Source of the DNA: Sesamum alatum
Lineage: Eukaryota; Streptophyta; Magnoliopsida; Lamiales; Pedaliaceae
Length of the DNA stretch: 64,000 bases
Assembly (NCBI GenBank): GCA_034509735.1
Contig: JACGWO010000002.1
Span: 27,017,636-27,081,635, forward strand
Reading direction: 5' to 3'
Shown: piece by piece, positions 22,966 through 33,533 of the stretch
Layout: each line of letters begins with the position of its first letter
Numbering within the stretch: position 1 is the stretch's first letter
Position numbers and translations under genes: made by a program
Notes under the pieces: generated by a model
The model's input: only the letters and a program-made list of their open reading frames with translations
Database searches by the model: none
Told to the model about the DNA's origin: nothing

Positions 22966-24513
22966 AATACCCCCACACTTATCTTTTTGCTAGTCCTTGA
23001 GCAAAATATTGACAATTAGAATTTTTTTCACAATCGAACACACTCAAGTTAGGTTGCAACATGTGGAATGAGAATGACATATCACATGAAAAGATAATTC
23101 AACGTGCCTTCAAACAGGTTCTCACCCAATGTCCATCATCAAAAATCAATCATTCGAAACTAGTGGACTTTTGCTCACCGCTTTCCAAACTCTCAAGTGT
23201 ATATGGCTTAAGTGTATCCCTCGATGCATTGCTACAACAATATTTCACCATAAGCTTGCTTATACACCACATCTCCACCATTTTAAAAACATGCATACAC
23301 AAGGATCAAAGGTCTTCAATTTTGGTTGTAATGGGGCTTTGGTTTGGGGGTAGGAATTTATGGATAATGAAGTTAAGTTCCAAGAGATTAGAGCACCAAA
23401 AAAAATTAAGTGAACAATAATTCAAAGCTCTCAATTCAATCCCCCAACCAATTTTTGACAACTTCTCGAACTATGCCTTCTCGTTTCTTTTGAGAGAGAT
23501 TTTTTTCTTTTTCTCTTTCTTTCTCTTTTTTCTTTTTTTTTTATGGCAAGAATTTTCTTTCTTTTGGCAACTTTTTCTTCTTTTCTTTTGTTTCTCTCTT
23601 TTTTTTCGCAATAGGCATAAAACAAGGTAACAATGTTAGCTCCCACAAAGTATGAAACCACAATTTGAAACCCCCACACTTATTTTGAAAATATACCCTT
23701 AGAACATGAAATAGCAACGTTTCAATTTCCTTATTTTGTTTCGAGAACCATTCTTTAAGAAAGACACTCATTTTCCTTGATGCTCTAATGATTCTTGGAA
23801 CGGTCCAAATCAAGGTTAAAGAATGACGGGTTAGGCTCATAGTTAACGGTTCATATCAACAAAACAAGGCTAAAAAGGCTCAAGTGGGTGTAATAGGGTC
23901 AACATATAATGGGGTGGTCAATTTAGGCCAAAGTGGTTTCAATCCTAATGCCTTTATCATATCTAAATGCATGCACATTTATGTAGGCTCGATGCGGTTC
24001 AAAGCAAGTTTTAGGAATACAAAGTCATAGAAGCATTTTTCCCTCAAGAAAGGATGGAATTTTTCATCAATGTGTTTAGGCTTAAAAGCTCACAAGGTTT
24101 TGTCTAGTCCACTAATTCCACATAAAGAGAATTTTCAATTCAGGTTATTGAGACAAAAACAAGTTGTCAAGCCATGAATTACCTAAAGCACGAAACATGT
24201 ATCCTTTTGCACATAATTCTTCCAAATCAAGAGAAGTCCAAAATTGATGAGGAATTCATCAAGCCAAAATATTTTTTAGGATTTTCACAAAACCATTTTA
24301 CAACTAACAAAAAGTTATCCACAAAAGACTCTTCACCAATGCACCAAAATTTTTTCGCCAATCTCACAACAAGCATAAACACAACAAGCAAAATCATACC
24401 CCCACACTTAAAAAATCCACATTGTCCTCAATATGGATACATGCATGCAACTTAAGAACGGAAAAGAATGAGAGATAACGAAGAGAACGTCCCTGAGTGC
24501 ATGTCGTGCTAGA
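22966..24513 (-). mobile_element. Athila 3' noncoding region with polypurine tract
   Basis: The + strand ATACCCCCACACTT at 22967-22980 is the complement of the polypurine tract AAGTGTGGGGGTAT beside the 3' LTR. Pyrimidine-rich runs occur at 23470-23610. The phrase CCCCCACACTTA recurs near 23672 and 24402, like extra polypurine tracts upstream. No gene seen. Confidence 0.7.
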
Positions 24514-25701
24514 TCAAGGTGTAGGTGGGTTCCATGGAGTGAGTCCGACGTGCTCAAATAATTCAAGCAAGTTGTTCCCAATTCGCGCAATGCGTCGGGC
24601 GATGGTGTTCAAAGTGGCTTGTTGTTCGGGAGGGGCATGGGCACTTTCATTGTCGGCGGACTCCTCATCATCATCGGTGGATTCTTCCTCCGAAGTATCG
24701 GCAGATGGCAATCGTCGTGAGGAGGATACATTCGGCGGCATAGAGGGACCTGCAGGAGCAAACTCAAAAGAGTTGTCGCGTCGAAGGACCATGCCCATGC
24801 GTACCAAGCATGGCATGTCCAACGGCTCGGAATTGCAAGCAACATGCAATTGATGAGTGCTAGGGTCAAACACGCCGAGGTTAATGGCTAACGCAGTAAT
24901 AAATGGACCAAGAATTAGTGCTCGTTTCTTAGTCAAAGCAGATTCTAGTTGTGTAGCTAGCCAAAACCCAAGGTTAACCTTAATACCTTTTACCATGCAC
25001 CACATAAAGAAAAATTCAGCTTTACTACAAATGCCCGTGGTATCCCGTCGTCCTAAAAAGTTAAGTGCTAGAATGCGATGAATGTAACGCATAATGGGAT
25101 TTTTCAAAAAGGAACTTTTTGACCAACTAGGATTATAAGCGGATATGTCTGCTGTTCAAGTACGCCACTCACTTATGGGGTTAAAATCATCACGATAATC
25201 ACATTGAGAGTTCATATAGTCGTGAATGTGTGCTGATTCTTCAGTGGTGAAACCAAGAGCAATATTGAATTGAGTTAATGACATAGTAAAAGTTCTACCC
25301 ATTAAACAAAATTTAAGCACGCCGGGTGCATCCAATGTGAGTGTAGTAGGTGTACAAAATTTAAAAGTCCTATAAAACTCGCGAGTTAATTCAATATATG
25401 CATTTGCAGTGCAGTCAAAGAAGCATCTCCATCCAATATTAACAACAAGAATGTTAAACCCATCGTGAACATGCAATGTGCGCAGAGTGTCGTAGTGGAC
25501 AGTTTTACAAGGTGCAATTCGACGTGTACACAGTGCGGCGTACCTTTCACTGGCAGGTCGGGACTTGAAAGTCAAGTGTCCATTGAGTGCTTCAGATGAT
25601 GGTGGTAAAGTGCTCGGGCCTCATTGACTGCGGGATCGGGACACCGGTGGTGCAGTCCGTGAAGAAGATCCTTCACCTCGGTTTCTGTTCTGGCTACTCA
25701 T
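24514..25701 (-). pseudogene. Athila third ORF (env-like position), two internal TGA stops
   Basis: A single frame of 395 codons starts at the ATG at 25701 (MSSQNRNRGEGSSS) and ends at 24514, broken only by TGA at codon 27 (25623-25621) and codon 182 (25158-25156). It includes LKFCLMGRTFTMSLTQFNI, LNFLGRRDTTGICSKAEFFF, LVRMGMVLRRD, a very acidic stretch (TSEEESTDDDEESADNES) and a C-terminal helix near ARRIARIGNNLLEL. Position and motifs resemble the plant-element protein known as ATHILA ORF-1 or putative plant transposon protein. No signal peptide or clear membrane segment is visible, so an envelope role is not supported. Both stops fit CGA to TGA decay. Confidence 0.75.
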
Positions 25702-26592
25702 TGTTCAGAAAAACACAGTGAAGTAGGGCAAGAAAAATGAGTATATGAAAAAGGAAGGGATGACAAACCAAGGGTTGGCAGCTGGCGGCAGTGGTCAATG
25801 GCGGCAAACGACGGTCAATGGCGGTGGGCAGTGGTCAATGTGGACAGCAGCGCAACTGTGGGCCGTGCAGACTTTTCTGGTTAGTGCACGGTGAGAGAGG
25901 AGAGGTCTGTCGCCGTGGAGCGAGCACCGACAACGGAGCGGACGCAGCGGCGGCGTAACCGACGCAGCGGCGGTCGTGGTTCAGTGATGGTCGATGGGTG
26001 TGCGACGTAGTGGAGTGGTAGGTGCAGCGATGACAGTGCGGCGGAGACGGAGGTACGTCGGAGCAGCGGCGGCAGTGCGGCGGCTGAGCTTTGGGAAGAG
26101 TCTTCCCTTTTTCTTTTTTTTGTTTGTGAGCTGAAAGAAGGGGTTAAAGTGGGGAAAGTGTTGCCCTACTTTCCTTAAGTGAGACTTCCCTTTTTGAATT
26201 TTTTGGATTTTATTTTTTTTAAATAAATAAATAATTAACAAAAAGAAAGCAGAAAAATGCGAGGGGGAATGAGCCTACGAATGTGGTTTTTACAGAATCG
26301 TTTGACTCACTAGGCGTGGGTATGTCTAGTGGGTTAAATAATTCTGTGATTGAGAAGGGTCATAAGATGTGGGCACGCTTAACAGAACTAACGAATCCAG
26401 AGATTTGGACAGATTTGGTTGATCTGCTAGGCGTGGGCACGTCGAATGACTGACTTATAGGCTTCATTTTTTTCACAAAATTCGAGCAAATAGAACAGAA
26501 ATTATAGCAAAGAAGGGTACAAAAAAGGCGTGGGTTGCCTCCCACGTAGCGCTTTTCTTTAACGTCTTTGGCTAGACGAGAAGCAGAAGTGC
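25702..26592 (-). mobile_element. Athila spacer between integrase and third ORF
   Basis: Noncoding. 25786-25840 is a short GC-rich repeat built on GTCAATGGCGG. 25900-26090 is GC-rich with CAGCGGCGG runs. Three copies of the GYGTGGGYAYG motif lie at 26311-26331, 26366-26384 and 26428-26450. A small hairpin, CGTGGG/CCCACG, lies near 26531-26548. Confidence 0.6.
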
Positions 26593-27406
26593 TTAAGTGA
26601 TGGTAGGCTCTTCGAGTTCGATCTTTTCCGGGGCGGGTGCTTGGAAATTCTCATAGAAGGGTTTGAGTCGATGGCCATTTACTTTAAACACCTTTTGCGT
26701 GACGAGACTCTTGATCTCAACTGCACCATGAGGGAATATATTAACCACAACAAAGGGGCCAATCCAACGGGAACGTAACTTACCCGGAAAGAGTTTGAGT
26801 TTCGAATGGAATAGCAACACTTTTTGCCCAACGGTGAATTCCTTTCTCGAGATGGTGTGGTCATGGAACGCCTTAGTCTTTTCTTTGTAGATCCTCGAAT
26901 TTTCATAAGCATCATTGCGTAGCTCTTCAAGTTCTTGCAATTGCAACCTCCTATGGTTCCCCGCTTTGTCTATCACCATGTTGAACTGCTTGATCGCCCA
27001 ATATGCCCTATTCTCGAGTAAACAGGAAGATGACATGATTTACCAAAAACCAAATGGAAAGGGGACATACCTATAGGATTTTTATATGCCGTTCGATAGG
27101 CCCATAGAGCGTCGTCTAAGCGTGTGCTCAAATCTTTCCGGTTAGGATTGACGGTCTTCTCAAGTATGGACTTGACCTCTCGATTGGAAATTTCTGCTTG
27201 CCCATTCGTTTGGGGGTGATAGGCGGTGGAAACTCGGTGTGTGACACTGTACTTTTTCAACAGAGCTTCAACCGTCCTATTACAAAAGTGAGTTCCCCGA
27301 TCGCTTATAATTGCCCTTGGCATCCCAAACCTAGAAAAGATGTTAGACTTTACAAAATCCACGACAGTTTAAGCATCATCCTTCCGTGTGGCTTTCGCCT
27401 CAACCC
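26593..27406 (-). pseudogene. Athila integrase, catalytic and C-terminal part
   Basis: Continues the integrase of 37458-38045 across the nested copia. Sense order: KWVEAKATRKDD, a TAA where Lys is usual (27373-27371), then the frame from 27362 with [11 protein letters not shown] (catalytic Asp, residue 21), [16 protein letters not shown] (catalytic Glu, residue 57) and [21 protein letters not shown] frameshift near 27025 leads to the frame 27036-26593 with [12 protein letters not shown] and the C-terminal SRWIGPFVV / [11 protein letters not shown] module. The DDE triad is complete across the two halves, but the stop, the shift and the insertion kill the gene. Confidence 0.9.
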
Positions 27407-27411
27407 ATTTA

Positions 27412-29468
27412 CGAAAGCCTCGAGTAGGCGTGTGGATCGTCCCGGGAGTACCGTGAATGCGGAAGCGTGGTATAATTTAAATTTTAAGAATTTAAACATG
27501 CATTAATACATATTAAAATAAATACGTTCAAGGGGTGTACCCTTGAAACTCCTGGGCGTGTGGTGTATATCATGAATAATAAAACATACATATAAATCAT
27601 GGAGGCCATAGGGTTCTAAAATAAAAGGGGACGAAAAACATAAACCGAAAACCTACCGATTGTCGTTTTCGCCTTCTACCCGGTACTCGCGTTGTTCCCC
27701 GATTTACTCCAAGATCTTGTATAGGAGACCCTCTAATTCGTACACGCAATCCACCCACGTATCTTGATCTTCGTGCTAGCGAAAGAACAAGTATATTTTG
27801 GAGAGGACGGATCGATCAAACGTTATTGATTAACGAGATCAATCCTCCTTAATGTTCAATTGTCAAAACAAAAGAACAAGAAAAGAGTTTCTTGGAAGGA
27901 GGAGAGAGGCACGACCGAGAGAGAGAGGCACGACCGAGAGAGAGAGGCACGACCGAGAGGGAGAGGGAGGAGATGAGTGTGTGTGTGTGTGTGTTTCAAG
28001 ATTCATCATCTCCTTCAAAGTGTGTGCTAAAGAGTATTTATAGAGGAGGATTCCTCCTCTAGTTTCCTACACTTTGAAGACTCCACCATGACTAGGATTT
28101 GACTAGGTCAAATCCTACTCAAAATCTAGCTTCTTTGGTCAAACCAATATTAGCCATTGGTTCCTCCCTTTTAATCTCAACCATTGATTTAATTTAATGG
28201 AATATTTAAATCGCATTTAAATACTCCAAAGAGCAATAAATAAATATATTAAATATAAATATTTATTCCAAGCCTATTAAATTAATTTCTAATAAATCTA
28301 ATTTATTAGATAAATCCCTTTTATCTAATAAAAGGAATTAATTCTTCCCAAGAAAATAAGGACCCGATTAAATCCAATTTAATCGCTCCATTTCTCCAAA
28401 TATTTAATTCCAAATTAAATACGTTATGTGTGCGGATTGTGTGTGACTCTTTAGGTTCACCTTCAGCTAGACTTGGTTGGATTCCTAGAATTTGCCCGTT
28501 ACCATGGGTGGCCGTCTAGCAACGGTCCATGGCACTAAAGACTAGGTAAAATAATCGGGGATGAACATTTAGACTAGGTGAATATACGGGGATGAACGTT
28601 TAGGTTCTACAGTACATCTATCCTTCCGTCTACGGTCTCACCACTTAGGGTCTAGGGCACGGATAATGCAGGTACCCATTTTGGACCTAAGTGTCGGTCT
28701 GTCCTCTACTAAACGCCGCAAGGGAAACCTTCCCTTCTGTTCAGTTACTGTGGCCACTGATTTTAGGGACAAGACATAAAGTATTTGTAAGACACAACTG
28801 TCAACACCTTTTGACACGAGACAGATCCTTTTTTGGAAACTACTATCACTTTGTACACCGGAGCTGCACTAGATATGGCTTATGACAACTCAAGTGCATC
28901 TTGGCAATCTCTCACCATATCTAAGATACAGCCCTGATGTACAGGTAAACTCAGCAATTCCTCAAGTCAAAGGACTTGACCTGTACCGTTGGAACCGGGA
29001 ACACACGTCATACCTAACCGACCCTACTCAAGGTCCTCCGTAAGACGGTTCCCGCGAGTCACCTCAGTCAGCTGCTCCCCAGCAGGCCAACCCACTAACA
29101 TTGCTTAGATGACCCTCGTCACCCGTCGATGAAAGACGACAGCAGATGCTTAGTGCAAGTCTCAAAGGGAATCTCTGTACCCACTTTCGAGATTCCTTGA
29201 CATGGAGATTTCTAGACTGATTCGGCGGAGTTGATTTCATGGACCTACCTCCAAGCGTAGTCCCAGTCCCGGAAGTATGATTTCAGTCTGTGGGCTTTGT
29301 TTATGTAGTGAACAATTATAAAGCAGATAAAGTGAACACAAACAAAATACATGCCAAATGAATTTCACTTCTTATTCATTATTGTTTTATCAGAAAAACT
29401 TCGAAATTGTTCAGACATAGGTTACAATTCACCTACCAAGATTGGCTATATGGTCACCTGTTCTAACA
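27412..29468 (-). repeat. Copia-A 3' LTR
   Basis: 2057 bp from CGAAAGCCTCGAG to TTCTAACA. Compared with the 5' LTR it carries extra repeat units: three 19 bp units ending GCACGACC at 27901-27956, against one at 35960-35985, and a tandem duplication of about 32 bp around 28537-28603. Confidence 0.9.
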
Positions 29469-29480
29469 ATCTCCCACTTG
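29469..29480 (-). promoter_or_regulatory. Copia-A polypurine tract
   Basis: The minus strand reads CAAGTGGGAGAT directly before TGTTAGAA of the 3' LTR, the standard copia polypurine tract. Confidence 0.8.
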
Positions 29481-29484
29481 ACCT

Positions 29485-31272
29485 TTAAAGCCAATCACCC
29501 ATATACCTAATCCCCATCTTCTCAAAATGTTGCGTATGAGCGCTCTGCGACATAGGCTTTGTCAGCGGGTCTGCTGTGTTGTCTGCTGAGTTGACTCGGT
29601 CCATCCGAACGTCACCTCTTCCTACCATTTCTTTTAGAAGGTGGTAGCGTCTAAGAATGTGTTTGGAACGGTGATGAGATCTCGGTTCCTTTGCTTGCGC
29701 TATCGCTCCGTTGTTATCATAGAAGATGAGAACGGGCTCGGCGATGCTAGGCACCACACCCAACTCTTAGATGTAGTTTCTCATCCAAACCGCTTCTTTG
29801 GCAGCTTCTGAAGGTGCTATGTATTCGGCCTCAGTGGTGGAATCAGCAGTGGTTGCTTGCTTGGAACTTTTTCAAGCCACTACTCCTCTATTGAGCCTGA
29901 ATACATAACCCGATTGAGACTTGGCATCATCGTCATCAACCTGGAAGCTAGCATCGCTAAAGCCTTCCAGGATCAGTTCTCCATTGCCATAGACCAGGAA
30001 TATTTCCTTAGTCCTCCTTAGGTACTTAAGGATTCCCTTAACTGCATTCCAATGTGTCTCTTCTGCACAAGACTGATATCTGCTGGTTACACTCAAAGCG
30101 TAAGCAATGTCAGGTCTGGTGCAGTGGACCGCATATTGGATGCTTCCTATGACAGAAGCATAGGGGATGATTTTCATCCTTCCAAGTTCCTCATCAGTCT
30201 GCGGGGACTGTTTCTTGGATAACTTGAGCCCATGCCTTATGGGAAGGAATCCTCGTTTGGAATTGTCCATCCGAAACCTTTTCAGGACTTTCTCCATATA
30301 CGAGTTTCGGGTGAGTCCAAACATTCTCTTAGATCTGTCCCTGACAATCTGGATGCCTAGAATGTAGGAGGCTTCACCCAAATCCTTCATAGAAAACTGA
30401 GTTGATAACCATGCTTTTGTATCACCCAACATTCTAACGTCATTACCTATGAGTAGAATGTCATCCACATAAAGCACTAGGAACACTATAGAGCTCCCAC
30501 TGACCTTCTTGTATACACAAGGGTCGAATTTGTTTTTGATGAAATCATAACCCCGTATTACTTCATCAAAGCGAATGTTCCAACTTCGGGATGCTTGTTT
30601 GAGGCCATAGATGGACTTCTGGAGACACAGACCTTCTGTTCTTCTCCGGTGACCGTCAAAACCCTCCGTCTGATCCATGTAGATCTCTTCCTCAATGAAA
30701 CAATTATGGAAAGCCGTTTTCACGTCCATCTGCCATATCTCATAGTCATACCATGCTGCTATGGCAAGCAAGATCCGAATGGACTTAGCCATGGGTACTG
30801 GCGAGTAGGTGTCCTCAAAATCGACCCCGGGTCGTTGAGTGTACCCTTTAGCTACTAGCCTAGCCTTAAAGGTTGTGACTTCTCCATCAATGCCAAGTTT
30901 GCGCTTATAGACCCACTTACAGCCAACTAGCTTAACCCCTTTCGGTGTCTACAAGTGTCCAGACTTGGTTCTCGTTCATGGAGTCCATTTCGGTTTTCAT
31001 GGCCTCAAGCCATTTCCCAGAGTCGATGTCAGACATCGCTTCCTCGTACGTCTTAGGATCCTTATCCAGCAGAGTGGTCGTATTTAGAAAGCCATATCTC
31101 ACCGGAGGTCGAGACTATCTAGTTGACCTATGGAGAATGGGAACGTCAGTGGTGACTGTGGGCGCTGACTGTATAGGAGCTGACGGTTCAGGTACCGAGG
31201 CTGGCCCTTCTTGAGGCCGTCCTTCATGCCTAGCATGCTGGATTTCTCGAGGTTAGTCAGCCCCTCGGGTAT
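29485..31272 (-). pseudogene. Copia-A reverse transcriptase and RNase H
   Basis: A readable stretch begins near 30930 with KLVGCKWVYKRKLGIDGEVTT and FKARLVAKGYTQRPGVDF. The longest frame (30792-29872, 306 codons) has WQMDVKTAFHN (Asp 23), YGLKQASRSWN, LVLYVDDILLIGND (YVDD 108-111), CTRPDIAYAL and the RNase H start GFSDASFQ (Asp 280). TGA replaces tryptophan at 29874-29872. The same frame goes on, with one TAA near 29767, to IFYDNNGAIA and DNTADPLTKPMSQ, ending at 29485. The linker 31272-30935 between integrase and reverse transcriptase holds several stops. It would copy the element RNA to DNA, but it is interrupted. Confidence 0.88.
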
Positions 31273-32926
31273 CTATCCTGAATCTCTAAGTGAGGAATCC
31301 GTGGCTCCCATTGATGACTTGTTTCCATCACTTGATTCTTCAAGGATCAGTTCATCAGGTTGGATATCCTCTGGAAAGCCTTGTTCCAAGAACACTGCGT
31401 TCCTTGAAACAAATACTTTTTGTTCCAAGGGGTCATAGAAGTAATAACCTGCAGTTTCTTTAGGGTATCCAACGAACCTGCATAAGCTAGACCTGAATTC
31501 TAGCTTGTCTCCCACTAGCCTCTTGACGTATGCAGGGCTACCCCACACTTTGAAGTAGTTGTAGGACGCAGGCTTGCCGTGCCATATTTCATATGGCGTT
31601 TGGGTCAATACACTGGTTGGTGTCAAATTTAATAACTTGGCCGCAGTCTCCAATGCGTAGCCCCAAAAGGACAAGGGCAATTTGGTAAAAACTCATCATG
31701 GATCGAACCATGTCTAACAGGGTTCGATTCCTCCTTTTAGACACCCCATTTAACTGTGGTGTCCCCGGAGGTGTCCATTCAGATATTATACCATTTTCTT
31801 TAAGATAATCAAGGAACTCAGTACTAAGGTACTCTCCGCCTCGGTCTGACCGTAGGTTTTTAATTTTGCAGCCGGTTTGGTTCTCAACTTCAAGTCTGAA
31901 TTCTTTAAACCTCTCAAGAGCTTCAGACTTGTACCTCATCAGGTATACATAACCATACCGTGAATAATCATCAGTGAAGGTTATGAAGTAGGAGAACCTA
32001 CCTCGGGCCTGCATCCTTAGTGGTCCACATACGTCTGTATGGACCAGGTCCAACAGACCTGTGGCAAGCCTGCTTTGTCCTATAAAAGGCCTCTTGGTCA
32101 TTTTCCCTCTTAGACAGGATTCACAGGTTGGTGGCTCACTCAAGTCCCCTACCTCTAGGTTCTTTGAGTCTACCAATCTCTTCATCCTGTCTTGGGATAT
32201 GTGACCTAGCCTAGCGTGCCACAGTCGTGCGTTCCCGTTGTTATCTATTTTATGTTTGTGTTGAGCGTTTAGAACAAAGTTCGTTTGTTGTAAGATATAG
32301 AGCCCATTATTAAGCATACCAAGCAGATGAGCAATTCCACACCTCATCAAATAAAAGTAATTTTTATTGATCATAAACTCATATCCACTATTGTCTAACA
32401 ATAGAATGAAAATGATGTTTTTAATCATACTAGGTACATAATAAACTTGCTCTAACTCTATACTAATACGATCACTAACTACTAGAGTTGCGGATCCTAC
32501 TGCTTCTGCCGAGATGGCCTTGCTATTCCCAAGCTTCAGGATCATATCCCCGCTACCCAGTTTTCTGCTTCTTTTCAACACCTGCAAATCATTGCAAATG
32601 TGAGCTCCATAGCCGGTATCTAATACCCAAGAAGCAGAGTTAGTAACCATATTAACCTCAATCACAATGATACCTTGTTTGGAGAGGAGTTTGGGGCACT
32701 CCCTCTTCCAATGCCCTTTCTCACGGCAATTGATACATATGTCGTATGCCCTCGACCGTTGCTTGGAGTCAACCCTTCCTTTTCCTTTGCCTTTCCCCTC
32801 TTTGGCTATAGGAACACTCTTAGTGTTTGTAGCTGCTTTGACAGCTTTTCCCTTTCCCTTCTTCCTTTTCCAACGTCCGGCACCATTTTCTTTCGTCTTG
32901 GAAGTCGAAGCATCTCCAAACAACAC
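31273..32926 (-). pseudogene. Copia-A nucleocapsid, protease and integrase frame
   Basis: The frame 32926-31589 (445 codons) contains a basic linker, a CCHC zinc knuckle CINCREKGHWKREC (64-77, C-x2-C-x4-H-x4-C), protease active site WVLDTGYGAHIC (Asp 103), the integrase zinc domain with H237, H242, C268, C271, and catalytic Asp 298 and Asp 361. The position expected for the catalytic Glu (NGVSERRN in relatives) is lysine at 397. A frameshift near 31690 moves to the frame 31680-31273 with LPLSFWGYALETAA, PYEIWHGKP and FVGYPKETAGYYFYDP, ending in TAG. Reasonably long frames suggest moderate age; the Lys and the shift predict dead integrase. Confidence 0.9.
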
Positions 32927-33533
32927 CGACGGCGTGGACTTTTGGTCGTTGCCTCGTATTGCACCAACATATTGATTAACTCATGAATACCTTTCTCAAG
33001 TGTGTTCATGTTATAGTTAACAATAAATTGGTCGAAGGAGGGTGGGAGAGACTGAAGGATCACATCTATGTACGTCTCGTTATCGAGGCCTGCCTTGAGG
33101 TCCTCGAGCTTTTCCACCAGGGTAAGCATTTTATCCCCGTGCTCTTATACAGAGGATCCTTCGGTCATTTTAGTTCCAAAGAACGCCTTCGTCGCGACAT
33201 ACCTAGTATGCCGGTCCGGGACTGCATAGCAATCCTTCAGGCGAGCCATAATGGAAGGGACATCGTCTAGCCTTTCATTTGCTTCTGAATCTCATTCGTC
33301 ATAGAGGCAAGTATGATGCTACGGACTTTTCGGTTATTCTTATGCCAAGTCTCGAACGTCTCACGTTCTTCTGACGTGGATCCTTCCGGCAAGGTCCTAG
33401 GGAACGGCTCATCCATGACGTAGCCTTGGTTCTCGTAATCTAGGACTATCCTCAGATTGCGCAACCAGTCGTTGTAATTTGTTCCATTAAACTTGTTGGT
33501 CTCAAGTATGGTTGATGATGGGTTCTTAAACAT
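32927..33533 (-). pseudogene. Copia-A gag
   Basis: The ATG at 33533 opens MFKNPSSTILETNKFNGTNY, then DWLRNLRIVLDYENQGYV, and stops at TAG after QMKG (33267), where one G is missing from GGGCTAGAC. The next frame runs LDDVPSIMARLKDCYAVPD, YVATKAFFGTKM, a TAA near 33145, then MLTLVEKLEDL, YIDVILQSLPPSF and HELINMLVQYEA. Another shift near 32945 leads into the nucleocapsid frame. Gag forms the particle shell. The start is supported by the same MxKN start in the other copies (5193, 16620). Confidence 0.88.

Noticed and set aside
24497..24853. 118-codon + frame
   Set aside because: Antisense shadow of the acidic tail of the Athila third ORF; the serine run mirrors Asp/Glu codons.
24514..25701. 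Envelope protein, making the Athila element an endogenous virus-like form
   Set aside because: Only the position suggests it. No signal peptide, no clear membrane anchor and no glycosylation-rich surface region can be seen.
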